Below are positions 48,401 through 60,481 of a stretch of 64,000 nucleotides of DNA, in pieces; within the stretch, counting starts at the first letter, position 1, and every line of letters begins with the position of its first letter. The position numbers were made by a program, and so were the translations under genes. The DNA comes from Juglans regia (Eukaryota; Streptophyta; Magnoliopsida; Fagales; Juglandaceae). Below the pieces are notes generated by a model. It saw nothing but the letters and a program-made list of their open reading frames with translations. It did not search any database and was not told the origin of the DNA. The stretch is taken from assembly GCF_001411555.2 (NCBI RefSeq), contig NC_049902.1, positions 11,599,888-11,663,887 of the forward strand, written 5' to 3'.

Positions 48401-49750
48401 CTAAGTGTGGTCTTGGAAGGGCTCATGGTGGCAGCGAGGGGCATAACACGACATATCTAGCCATGTATGGTGGCGGTTAGCCACACACAGTGGCTGTCCA
48501 CCACATGAAGTGGTGATTCTGGGAGGGGCTTGGAAGAACCTTTGCGAGGTGATGGTGGCGTTGGGGTGGCGCGACGGTGGCTCTACGGTGGCGGATCAAA
48601 CTTGGGAAGGAGGGAGAGTCCATGAGAGAGAGTGGGCATGCATGAGGGGTAGATCGGGGCCATGGGTGGTTGGGGTAGGTTGATGGTGGCCAGAGGAAGC
48701 TCAAGACTGTGGCTGGACACCGTGGGTGGCGGCGTACGGTGGTGGACGGGAAGAACCCATGCGTGAGGGAAGGAGAAAGCCTGTGCGGTGGAGAGAGGCT
48801 GTGGGCCTCTGGTCAAGTGGAGGAGGAAGGGTGAGGGAAGGGGAAGCTCATGGTGTGGCCATGGGTGGCCGCATACGGCGGCGCAAGGAGGAGAAATGGG
48901 TAAAAACCCATTTCAGTTGCTTACCGTGGAAAGGAGAGGGAGGCTGTGCATGGGGGTAGTTGGAGGTAGCTGTCTTGCTCGCCGGCGTGAGGGGACGCTG
49001 ATGGTGGTGGCGGTGAGGCCAGGCGGCACCGAGCTGGGCCATGGAAGAATCAGGTGAGAGAGGGGGAAGGCGTACGTTGTACGCGTGAGGGAGAGGGAGG
49101 AGAGAGAGGGGGGAGGGAAAAGTGAGGGAAAATAGAGAGGATCTAGGTATTTAATCCAGTCCCTTCATCTTGAGATCTTCAAAACGATCTAACGATGAGA
49201 AATTAAAACACTGATTTGAAAATGCGTAAACATTAACTTAATTAAAAGCACTAAGAGGAATTAAGGTAGAATATTATTTAAACTAACTTTGGTTCATAAA
49301 ATAATATTCCTTCATTATTAATAAATGATGAAATCTTATTTAATATCTTTAAAGAATAAAATCATTTAATTTATTAGAGTTTTAAACATAATTTAAATCT
49401 CATAATATTTTAAATAGCTGGAATCATTTTAATAATAATATTAAAATGACTTCTGAAAATTATAATATTTGTGGAGCTCTTCAAAAATATTATAATTGTC
49501 TTATTTAAAATCAAGCTTAGTTCAATAACACTGAAAATACCTCATATAAATATTTCCAGTGCATTTAAAACACTGACGTACTTTAGAAATCACGTAGTAT
49601 CTTTGAAAACATGCCATCGGGGTTCTGCACGCCTAACGAGGCTCACAGTCGATAGAGAGAAGGGGTGGACTGTTGCATAATCCCATCCTCGGAGTTTGCT
49701 TACGTCAGAAGGAAGGAGCGTACGTAAAAAGGAACGAGCGTGGTGTTACA
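45478..49750 (+). repeat. Triplicated segment, copy 3 (direct, full)
   Basis: Begins abruptly with 'gaactttttataaaatgatt' (equivalent to about 41758 in copy 1), repeats copy 1 to about 47095, then continues through the region covered by copy 2 to about 47730, and on through unique GC-rich sequence to the LTR end. Confidence 0.8.
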
Positions 49751-50433
49751 GTTATATTGAAAAGATTCCAAGAAATTAATAAGACAGCATTTTGTTATAT
49801 GGTTATATTGTTACTTGGTTACATGGTTACAAGTTCAGTATGTTTGAAAAAGAAAGATTACATATGGGACAAAAATGTGTTTTTCTGTCAAAGTACATGT
49901 TTATGCATTCATACTCATGGTTTACCTTATACATGCTTATGTTATCTCTGTGTATGTTTTTGGTTAACTAGCTGACATTTCTTGAAATCTCACTGTAGTA
50001 GTTTCCACTACCATTCCTCCTGGAATGGTAAAACCTTTAGCAAGATTGGGAGTAGCTAGTCAGGATGATGATCAAGACCGGGGATGAGTTCAACCCAGAA
50101 AGGAGACTAGAATTAGTCATGACTTACTTGGAGATAGCAGATTAGAAAGATGCTTTAATGATTTATTTGTTAGTAAGGTCTTTGAAGACGATACTTGTTA
50201 TGTTAATGTGTAACAAGGAGTTTGATACTCCATCACTATGAAGTGTGATTTAAAGCTATGAATGAAGTTGGGATATTAGTTTTTATTCTGGTACAACATT
50301 TTATGAAATTACTTATTCCCCTGCCATCATTGCATAGTGTTAGTATTATGCTAGGTGCATTACATGTTAACTAGTCATGGATGAAGAGTATGTAGCCTTG
50401 TGTTACATGTCTCGACAGAGGCGTTACAAAAGG

Positions 50434-50445
50434 TGGTATTAGAAC
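50434..50445 (+). other. Primer-binding site (tRNA-iMet type)
   Basis: tggtattagaac, five bases after the LTR end, matches TGGTATCAGAGC at 10 of 12 positions. Confidence 0.65.
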
Positions 50446-51927
50446 AATTACGTCTTTAGGTAAACCCACATGTCACTAGGAAACTATACCAGAATATAAG
50501 TTTGAATTATTAGAATGTGTAGGCTTGAATTATTAAATGTAGGCTTGAACTTTTTGCATCAAAGCTTGATGGAATTTGATATGTTAAAGTAGGAAAGTAT
50601 GACAACATCCATCATAAGATGGGGACGACGTGCTTTAGTTGGCAGAATCACATAGCAGAAGCAAACAAATTGAGTAATGACAATTCTGGATCATCCCATG
50701 AGGTCTAAGGTTTTTAGAATTGCAAACTTTAAGGTATGATTTCTATTAAGATTTGAGGTTTTAGGTTCAGCAGACCTAGTTGGGAAGTTTCACTAAATCT
50801 GAAGCTATGGAATCTACCACCATTAGGACATAAGTTTGATCGAATCTAAGTTATGAATTTTGAGACTTTAAGGGGTGAGTTATCTTATGAGATTTAAAGG
50901 TATTAACTTTGCAAACCATTGATAATGATTGCATATAAGGTTATAGCATGTGCGCAGTTTGGAGAATGATCTCTATCAGAACTTGAGGTTATAGATTGTG
51001 CGAGCTGTAAGACATTACTTAAGGATATAGGTACAACAAGTCTTTAGAGACGATATCTTTATTTGATGATGTAGGATACAATCAAGCTTAGTTAGGAGTA
51101 CGATTGACTAGCCGGCCAAATTTCAAGTTGGCTTCAGCTATGGTTTTGGTTAATTTGAGTGGTCTTTGAAATTGACATGGCTACAAGCTTGTATGCTAGT
51201 TGGAATTAAGGCAATGAGCTTCTAGGCATATGTTGTTGGATGGAAGATTATAGATGCTCATTATTGGCTAGTCGAGATGGTTTTGGATCTGCTAGAGAGC
51301 ATTACTTGTTTTAGATAAGATGGGTGAGCTTATGATTAGATAGGTGTATTTGACGAAACCAAGGTAACAAGTACACATATATACTTTGTGTCTACTTAAT
51401 TTATTTACTTTATTTACTTATCTTTTGGAATGTCTACCTTCTAGTTCAACTCGATGAAGTCATTTTGACAATGCTGGTGGTATCTCGACAAGGTATCTTG
51501 GAACTATTTTGGTGAACTGTTAGAGTCACAACTATTTCATGACGACCTTCACTTTTTCCGTAGCATATTAGATTCTTTATTAGTCATTTGGTGGAATATG
51601 CCGATTGTGCCGGAGTGTGATTCCATTCATTAGGTCAGTTTTCTCCTATCAATAGGAAATATGCAAATAGATTCTAGTTCTTGAAGCTTTAGTTTGGCCT
51701 CACTCTTATCCACCACATGTGCTTAATTTTGTATATGGACTTTTAAGTTCTTGGACCACTCCTCTCAGCATCAAGCCTTAGCCATTGTTGTATCGATATT
51801 ACTGTTTGATGTGTAGGGTTGATTGGCACTTAGTTTCAAGGCGTCATGAATTTTGACTAGGGATGCAGGAGACAATACAAGAATATGTGTGAAAGCTCAT
51901 GGTTTTGGGAGACGGTCTATATACTAT

Positions 51928-54713
51928 TGTAACACCTGGACCCAATCAAGCTCAATTCTTTTTATTTATTTATTTATTTATTTTGTTTTAGTTTTATTTT
52001 TATTTTTTTTCCACACATTAACTTCCCCGCATGTTTTGTTTTTATTTTTCTTTCCGTCTATATTTTTGTTTTCATCCCTAAGTTTTCCCTCTCGTCCATG
52101 GCATGCATGATCTTGCACGTCTCTTGCCTATTTTTCTCTAGGGTTTTGTCAATCAACTCTTTATATACTTGTACTCCTCTCTTGAAAATGAAGTAGCCAC
52201 AAACCTCCCACGGCAGTCTTCGTCCCCGCAAGCTCAACGCCTCACTCACACAACCCGTAGCCCTCGACTCAGCACTGACTGCCGTCACCTTCCCCATCCC
52301 TCTCGTGTGTGGAAGCCCTCCACAACCTAAGCTCAAACCTTCGTAACACTCAGCCGTGGAGGGAGCTCTTTGCAGAAACCAATGCTCGTGTGCACTAGCC
52401 ACTTCAATTTTTCCTTTTTTTTTTCACTTGGTTTACCACTGCCACCGCACCACACCTTCAAGTAACCACAACCCAGCCCCTGCCACTAGCGTCCTTCCTG
52501 TAGCAGCAACCCCACGGATCAGACTCGACACTACCGTCGCGCCCCACCCTAAGCCATCGTTCAAGCCACTGTAGGTCCCCTATTTTTGACACCCAAAACA
52601 GAGTCAATCATCCCACCTCCACTGCCAACGACTAAAGCTCCCTAGCCTTTTGCCGCTCTACACCATAGCCCAGTCGCGAGTCACTGCTAGGTCGATCTCC
52701 ATTCACCGATGTAAGCTTCCGTTTCCTTCCCCTGTGTTCTCTTTTTCCTCACTCTTCGTCTCCCTCTTGATGCTATCATCTCTCTCTCTCACTTATCTCT
52801 CTCCTTCTTAGACTGCACCGTCACTTGCAAAGGAGGTTGCCGCGGAAGTTTTTCCTTCCAGCCACCAGGTCTGCCGTAGTACGGTGGTGGTGCCTCTCGA
52901 TGAGTATCTCGCACTTTCCCTTCCTCACTATAACTTGTTTCTTCTTTCCGTAGCCTTTGTTAAGACCACACGTAACCCCTAAGCCAAACATTCAAGCTTT
53001 TTACTTAATTTTAAATTATATCCCTACCCTTTTATCTGAAAGTCATAACAGATTGGTTTATTTTTATTCATGTGGGCTGGATGTTTGTAAATTGGTTGAA
53101 GTATATTATTAGTAATAATGTATTTTTAATATATAAATTTTAAAAGTACATAGTAAGTGCAAAATGTTTTTTTTGAGATCTTTAAAGAGAAACTAATTAG
53201 TCTATTTTTTATTAAATGAAATTTTTACTTCCTAAATTTTAATCAGTTTTGTTATAATTATGTTAAGAGATTTTTTTTTTTTTTTTTAAACTAGAGATGT
53301 ATTTTTGTGGCATAGTTGTATTTAGTATAATATTATTATGCAATTTAGAAATGACTTAAAGTATAATAATGAGATGAATTAAGTGGATATTGATGGTTTT
53401 AGAAAATGATGATATTATAGGAATTATGAGAATTTTAGGTTTTGTGGCTTTAAAAATAGGTTCTTTTAGTATTTTAGGTTTAAATATCGAAATAAGTGGT
53501 TGATTGAAAATTTACGAGAATTACTTGATTATTTTATATGTGACGATTGTTAATTATTCGACATTTTTAGGAAAATTCTGAAAGGGATGAGAAGTCTAGG
53601 TAAGCGGGGTTCATATGCTAGACTTTGCATTAAAATAAAATGAACTGAGGTCTTTTTTGGAAAATGTGCATGTTTTGCTATGGAAAGAAATCTGAAAACA
53701 ACCTCTGATATTTGTTTTGCATTACTCACGAGATTCTGTTTAAATAGAAAGTATTTTCTGTCATGACCGGTGTAGACATGAACTTATTTTTAACATTCTG
53801 TTTTTGAACTTTGAAAAAGAGTGTGAATATGAAATTTTGTGCATAAATTATGTTGTATGATCTGATTTTGTTCTGTTCTGAAGATGTTATGTACTTTTTT
53901 ATGATGTGGCATCTGAAAAACCTTTGGCATGACTTTCTGATTCTGTTCTGACTCTGATTCTGTTTTGCTCTGATATGTGGCCCTGTCAAAGGATACAATA
54001 GTGATCTCTGGCCCTGTCACGAGAGATAATAGTAACCTCTGGCCCTGTCACAGGATACAATAGTGACCTCTGGCCCTCCACGGGATATAATATTGGTTTT
54101 CTGTTCTGAGTGCAATCGCTTTGGTAACATGGTGATTTATGTTCTGCTTGGCTTTCCGCAGGACGCACAACCCTACCACGGGGGTTAAACATGGTCTCTG
54201 TTTTGATATGACGCTCTGATATGATATGATAAGACGAAGATGTTCAGTCATGTTGTACCAAATGAGTCTTTAAATATGAAAAGTTGGTTTCTGAATATAA
54301 AATGTTTGAAAAGTCGCTCTGATTTTCTGATAATATGTATTTTTGAGATTTGCATATTGATACTGAAAATGTTTTGTTTCTGCATTCTGAACTCTATGAA
54401 AATGCTCATGTTTACACACTAGTATATGTCCTCTGCTTACTGAGTTGTTGATAACTCACCCCTTATCTCCATATATTTTTCAGATGATTTTGAATAGTCC
54501 AGCTAAGGATCAGGATTATGGAGCATCGGTAAGATGATTATTTAAGCATAATGGATTACTCATAGAAGATTTCTGAGAAGTGGCGGATTTTATTAAGAGA
54601 TTTTATACTATTATGATGACGTTATATTTTGGAGTCTTTAAATATATTGATGAATTGTGAGTTTTAAGTTATAGGGAGTAACTCTTCGATCACTGTGGGA
54701 ACGGGGCGTTACA
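51928..54713 (+). mobile_element. Solo LTR, 2.8 kb
   Basis: Ends tgtaacacctgg ... cggggcgttaca, flanked by actat at 51923-51927 and 54714-54718. No partner copy and no interior, so it is a solo LTR left by LTR-LTR recombination. It has a pyrimidine-rich, GC-richer 5' third (52180-52960) and a 31-bp tandem repeat at 53979-54093. Open frames inside are not recognisable proteins. Confidence 0.85.
53979..54093. repeat. 31-bp tandem repeat, about 3.7 units
   Basis: Units start ggccctgtcaaaggatacaa and continue 'tagtgatctct'. The fourth is truncated (ggccctccacgggatataat). Located in the 3' third of the solo LTR. Confidence 0.85.
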
Positions 54714-55379
54714 ACTATCGAGGTATGGTAAGAGTTGATTTAGTGTGGAGTTGGATTAGAGAATAATGCCTATATGTAGTAGATCTTAGCTTTAGGCATG
54801 TTGATGAGGTCACTAGAATACGTAGCAGAAATGCGGCACTTAGTAACATGATGGTTTGGGAGTATGTTTTAGTGGATATGGAGGAAACCATTTGCCATTT
54901 GGTGACCCTGTAGGAATAAAATTACAACTACACATTTTTATTGGGAGATGGCTATACCGCAGGATGCATCTATGGTTATTAAGGGTTGAGGTCATAAGGA
55001 ATTGCCAGGTGACCAAAAGTGATTGCAGTAAAGGTTTGGGAACCAACGATTAGGCATCGTTAGTAGACAACTTAATCTGAACTATGGGACATTAATTGCT
55101 AGGATCCTTGGGTGATGTAGATTATTTTTGTGGAACTGAAGATTTTGGTACTACCTTGGGGTCGTAGATTATATGTGCTATTGGAAGAACTAATCATGAC
55201 CTTGATATGGGATTAGGGATAGAGAACAATCACATTATGGGCTTTTGGGAATAACCATAGTCAAAGAAGTAGATTTTGAGTTAGACTTAGTTCATCAAGT
55301 AAGTTAGTGCACCTCTAGTTTTAATATTGTCTTTTGTCCACTACTTGTCGATTTCGAGGAAGCAACCTTTTTTTTTTTT

Positions 55380-55392
55380 TAAATGGAGAGGA
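55380..55392 (+). other. Polypurine tract-like sequence
   Basis: aaaatggagagga lies immediately before the 3' LTR (tgtaacatcccgg), where plus-strand DNA synthesis would be primed. Confidence 0.55.
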
Positions 55393-58278
55393 TGTAACAT
55401 CCCGGCCCAAGCTAGGTTGTCGAGGTGAAGACTTAATTTATGTTTTGAGCTAGGTGGACTTAAGCTCAATGGATTATGAAGTCTAGAACTACGTGAGTGA
55501 AAGAGCATCTTATCTTTTGTTAGTGGGATAGGTGCCTAAGCCCAAGAGAAGGCCCAAGGTATAGTGAATTTTGGCCATCAAGGGGTTTAGAGTTTGAGAA
55601 AAGCCATTAGGATTTTCTTTGTAAGTGAGAGGCGCCACTTGGAGCCAAGCAAGAAGGGGAGCTTTGAGTTCCCAAGGTCACAAGTATAAGGCATCTAGGA
55701 AATAGGTGTTTAAGGATTATAGAAAGATCTTATGATGCAAGAAGATCATTAGGGTTTTAGTTTTGGAGGGCAAATGCCACCCACATTGCCATTTGGTAGC
55801 CATGCTCTTCACCTTCTCTTGGTTCATTGTAGACCAGAAATGGATGAATGGAGGAGCTTAGGGTTCGGCCACCCCGAGGGAGGCGCCACTTGTCCTCCAT
55901 GCAGAAAATTCCTTTAAGTTTCCAAGAAAAACAAATGATGAGAGGGAAGAGGAATAGGATTTCAGTTAGGGCATGGAAAAGAGAGAATGGAGGGGCTTTG
56001 ACACATGACACCCACACAAAGATGATTCTTACATTTTCAAGGAAGCAATGATAGGGAATAAGAGATAAGTTTCACTAATGGCAGAGCATGCCACTTGGCG
56101 CCATATTCATGTGGAACGTTTAGGTTTCTGAGGAGGATAATCACGAAGAAGGCATTAAGAGGTTTCAACTAGTGCCACTTGGCACACATGCAAAGTGGTC
56201 TTAGGTTTCCTAGGAAAGCAATTATGAGGAAGATGAACAAGATTTTGAGTTTACAAGGACTCACGCCACTTGGCAAGGGGATTGTTTTCAAGAACACTTT
56301 TCAGATTTTTGTACCCTATATTCACGCCACTAGTGTGCCACCCACCATCACCCAAAAACACTCAAGCATTTAAAGCAGTGGAGGTTGGTGGAGCATTTAA
56401 AATTTAGTGGTGGTTGGTGGAGGAATTAAAGCTTAGTGATGGCTGGTGGAGCATTTATGAAGAGTCATTAATGGAGCTCTTGGGGAATTGAATAGCCTTT
56501 ATGAAGAGTCATTAATGGAGGTGCCACTTGTCCAGCATGCATCAGCCATGCGCCCATTGTCCAACATGCATCAGCCATGCGGCACTTGTCCCACATCAAG
56601 CAGCAAGGCACCACTCATCCAACATGCATCAACTAGGCGCTACTTGTCCAATAGGCATCGGCTAGGCGCCACTTGCCCAACATGCAATAGCGAGGCACCA
56701 CTTGTCCAGCAAGCATCAGCTAAGCGCCACTTGTCTAACATGCATCAACTAGGCGCCATTTGTCCAACATGCATTAGGCCACATGTCCATCATGCACCAA
56801 CTAAAGACCTAGCATGCGCCACTTGTCCACCAGGCAATAGCCAAAATCCAGGGCCAGCCACTTGGCAATAAAGCTAGAGTAAGAAGAAAGAGAGTTTAGG
56901 CTAGTTTTAGTATAAAAACACCCACTTATCTTATGATTTGAGGGTTTACACGAAAATGACTTATTCCTTGATTTTCTCTTTTTCTTCCCTCTACTCACTC
57001 ACACACATTAAACTCTAGCTCCGTTTCTCCCAAATCAGAAGCAAACTGCATAAAAATTTTGAGAACCAAGAACTGTGGGTTAGAAAAGTGCAAACCGAGC
57101 CTCCTCATCAAGATCTTCAACTCGGTGAGTATCCTTCCCCTCTCTCTCTTTTTTTTTTTTTTTTGTAATAGATTTTGGAGGGTTGTGTTAGTGGTCTAAT
57201 GGAATAATTTTATGGAAGAAGGAAGTTGATTTGTGGTGTTTCTGATGGCTTTAGTTTTCGGTTGGGAGTAATATGTCTAGTGATGTTTGTTTGAGCCTAA
57301 GCTCGATACAAAAATGGATTTTTATGACTTCAATGGTGTACTCAGATCTTTGGGTAGGCATAGAAATGGGCTTGTTGTTTGGATGAAGGTTCTTGCATGA
57401 GATTCAAGGTATTAGGGTTTATAACACCATCTAGAGTCAATACATGTCATGGTGTTTGAATATTGTTGATTTGAGGTTGATCTCCTAGAGATTGGATTTT
57501 TATGGATAATGTAATGATTAAGGGCTCAGAATAGGCATGAAAACGATCTTTTCGGTTTAGATCTATGAGAAAATCAAGGCGTAGAAATGTCATATGTTTA
57601 AAAGTATCAAAATGCATGTCTCAGGTTTTCTCTGTAAAGGTATTTTGGTTAATTTGGACTTGATATCCTAGGAAGTGATCTTTATCATGACTATAATTTG
57701 TAACTTACCCTTGGATAATATATTTATCATGACATGTTGGGAGTTTGAGAAATAGTATATGTTTTGTTGAGCTTTCATATGTTGTACACAAGTATATGTT
57801 TCAGCATGTTCTAATTCTTTCAAGCTATGCACGTGATCTATATGGCATAAGTACATGACATTGTTGCATGGAAGTTACATGGTTATGTGTCACATATTTT
57901 TCGGGTTGTGAATTAAAAGAAAAATGGTTTTTGTCACCATCCCAAATGCTAGGATGTAGGAATATCCTAGTGGAACTTCTCTGTCCACTTTGGAGTGCTT
58001 AAATTTGAGTGGTAACCCCTGAGTTGATGAAGTACAATCAATGAACTTCGAATAGGTTCTTTTTAAAGGATTCTGGAGCGAAATAGCACTTAATGCTAGT
58101 GGGTGCAACACATAGAAATTATGGTGAAGGCACTACGATCTACCATATCATATTGTAAATACGGTAAAGGTGAATTGCGAACTATCGTATCATATGGACG
58201 AAGGGTATTAAGCCTTGTGTTGCATGTCCCAATGATTTGGTCATGGCCAAATCCCAAACGGGGTATGGGGGCATCACA
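55393..58278 (+). repeat. 3' LTR of the nested LTR element
   Basis: Begins tgtaacatcccggcccaagc; ends ggcatcaca followed by tatca (58279-58283), which pairs with tatct at 33792-33796 as the target duplication. Aligns in blocks with 33797-50428. It lacks about 240 bp near 55710 and several parts equivalent to 40.3-41.1 kb and 41.65-50.37 kb, and it shows the empty sites of the insertions in its partner. Confidence 0.8.
56521..56850. repeat. 29-bp minisatellite in the 3' LTR
   Basis: About 11 contiguous units like those at 39040-39508 (gcgccacttgtccaacatgc + atcaactag). The 127-codon open frame at 56488-56871 is a translation of this array and not a gene. Confidence 0.9.
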
Positions 58279-60481
58279 TATCATTTATGTGCTTCCCAAA
58301 GAAGAACTAACCATATCCACCAAGTTCTTGATGAGAGGGGATATGCTTTTTTGATAGAAGACGATTTTCAGAAATGTTTGTAGCAATACTATCAAGACAT
58401 TTATTAATTTGTAGGAGTAAATAGTATTGATAAATTCCTAGAACCAATGCAAGCAAGGGTGATTGCAGAAATGAATGCACAACTATTAAAAGGAATTCTC
58501 ATAAGATAAAATCAAATAAGCTTTGTTTGATAAGGGGCCACTTAAATCTCCTGGCCAAATGGTTATGGTGCTTGCTGTTATCATGAAAATTGGAACTTGG
58601 TTAGGGATGACATTTGCGAAGCTATTCTAGAGTGTGCACATACAGGTATAGGTATGCTTGTGCCAAAGACTCAAAACACAGCTAAGGCAACTAAATTTTG
58701 ACCTATCAATCTTTGTAATGTTCTTTACAAGATGGTAGGGTTTTGGCTAATAGATTGAAAAACATTCTCCTTTCCATTATCTCTCAAAATCAAAATGCCT
58801 CTACTCTAGGGAGGCGAATATATGATAATATCCTTGTGCCTCATAAGACACTTTATTCCTTGAGTTCATTGATGAAGGGGAAAGATGGATGCATGGCCTT
58901 AGAACTTGATATGATTAAGGCCTATGACAGAGCTGAGTGGCAGTTCTTGGAGGTTCTAATGTAGAAGATGGGGTTTGCTGAACAATTTAGTTCATGGATT
59001 ATGAAGTCTACTACCTCAGTCACATACTCCCTTATTGTTGGTGGAGAATCACATGGGCAGATTATTCCTTCTCGTGGGCTAAGATAAGGGGATTGATTAT
59101 CTCCCTATATTTTTATAATTTGTACTGAAGCCCTAGATTCATGTCATGCTCTAACTGTTTTCAATAGCTGACGATGTGACCCTGTGTGGGAACCCTAGAT
59201 ATCAGTCTGTGTTTGTTTGTGAGAGTAGTTGGTAGCAATAGTCTCTATTCATGGTACTAGATGGAGAATTCCTTGGGATTATTCCGCAAAGTGAGGGAGT
59301 GGGGTGGAACGAAGTTGTATTTGGCCTCACCTGATAGTCAGGATGTGGGATCCATTGACGTATCTCGTGCTGGTGTCTTCGAGTTGGTTGGTAGGGTAGA
59401 GAAGCCTCCCTAGTGCAACAAGGATTTGTGCATGTGTACTTGTATGGCAAATGAATGCCTATGAGCAAATATCTATGATGAGCACTTGTGTGTTGGAAAT
59501 ATGTTAGTGGATTGAGATAGGTCAGATACTGGTTTTTATAGGTTTTCTACTTATATGGGGATGGGTTACTCGTTGCCATAACATTACTAATGTGTTTTTA
59601 CTTATTTTGCATAAGGAGAGGGTAATGTCCTACCCAAATAAACAAATGCTGTAATATCTCGTCGAGTGATATAAATATTCTTTTAGCCATGGCTTTGCCT
59701 ATAAAACAAGTCAATGGTCGAAAGCTATATGCGGTATCATGGGCTAAGCCTATGGAGGGATGGATAAAACTAATGTAGATGGAAGTTGTAGGGGAAATCC
59801 AAGAACATGTGGAGGGGGTGGCGTGATTAGAGATCATATCAGGAATGTTATGGCTGCTTTCTTAGAATATCTGGATTTTGGAACCAATAACACAGCCGAG
59901 TTTAGGGCCTTATGTCGTGGTGTTGTTGTGTGCAAAGAATTTGGGTTTTATAATGTGGAAATTGAGTGTGATTCGACATTAGTTGTTCTTGGTTATCTTT
60001 GAAGACATGCAATGTTTGGTACTTATGGGACTTCTGGGAGACATTATTAGAGAGCTTGGAAGGAATGAATTTCAAAATTACACATATTTTTCGTGAGGGA
60101 AATAGAGTAGCTTATTTATTTGCTAGAGTTGGTGAAGCTGGGGTTAATAAGATATATGGTTAGATGGATAGGCTTCCTCAGGTTGTGAGAGGGATGGTCA
60201 GGCGAGATAGAAGTGGAATTTCGTCCTTAAGATGTCATTAAGAAGTATGGTTGGGCTTGTTTTTACGCTTAGTTTTGTGATTTTTTTGTTCATGTGTTTG
60301 GTTAAAATAATTTGGTTTGGACACTTGGGTTTGAGTATTTTATTTTTTATTCTTGTATACACCAAGTGTAAAGATGTTTTCACGGTTTTCCTTCATCATA
60401 AGTTAGACTCTTTTGAATAAATTTGGGATAGGGGACACTATTGAACATGTGGCCCTGACTCTTAAAAAAGAAGAAGAAGAA
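58279..60481 (+). pseudogene. LINE ORF2 RT and RNase H, right part of the split element
   Basis: The frame resumes with HLCASQRRTNHIHQVLDE, then ARVIAEMNAQLL, PNGYGACCYHENW, PINLCNVLYKM, and the RT palm with NRLKNILLSIIS, LELDMIKAYDRAEW (58743-58964) and SRGLR-GD-LSPYIFIICTEAL. After a deleted stretch (59170-59700) the RNase H domain is well kept at 59760-60002: NVDGSCRGNPRTCGGGG, NNTAEFRAL and VEIECDSTLVV, that is the D, E, D catalytic set. The 3' untranslated part ends with an A/G-rich tail near 60462-60481. Several stops. Confidence 0.85.

Larger units (their letters stand above)
41734..49750 (-). mobile_element. 8.0-kb rearranged LTR (solo LTR with triplication)
   Basis: Ends tgtaacgcccg ... 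ggtgttaca, flanked by gttat at 41729-41733 and 49751-49755. It contains no gag or pol. Orientation is taken as minus because that strand starts TGTAACACC and ends GGGCGTTACA, like the other LTRs here. Inside are three copies of one segment: 41734-43437 direct, 43438-45477 inverted and 45478-49750 direct and complete to the end. The GC-rich part at 48480-49110 is the promoter-distal end in plus orientation. Open frames of up to 156 codons are shadows of the repeats. Confidence 0.75.
33797..50428 (+). repeat. 5' LTR (about 4.8 kb native) of a nested LTR element, interrupted by three insertions
   Basis: Begins tgtaacatcgtggcccaagc and ends gaggcgttaca. Its pieces align in order with the 3' LTR at 55393-58278. 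Insertions at 34812-37481, 37748-38832 and 41734-49750, each with its own target duplication, account for 11.8 kb; the remainder is about 4.8 kb. A 29-bp minisatellite lies at 39040-39508. The LTR is followed by a tRNA-iMet-type primer-binding site at 50434. Open frames within it are not conserved between the two LTRs. Confidence 0.8.
50429..55392 (+). other. Interior of the nested LTR element, non-coding
   Basis: Between primer-binding site and polypurine tract, and without the solo LTR at 51928-54713, only about 2.2 kb remain. No gag, protease, RT, RNase H or integrase motif is readable in any frame, so the element must have depended on another for movement. Confidence 0.6.

Noticed and set aside
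48477..49057. Overlapping open frames up to 89 codons near 48.5-49.1 kb
   Set aside because: They lie in the GC-rich part of the 8-kb LTR on both strands and show no protein motif.
56488..56871. 127-codon open frame as a Cys/His-rich protein
   Set aside because: It is the translation of the 29-bp minisatellite in the 3' LTR. The equivalent array in the 5' LTR has no such frame.
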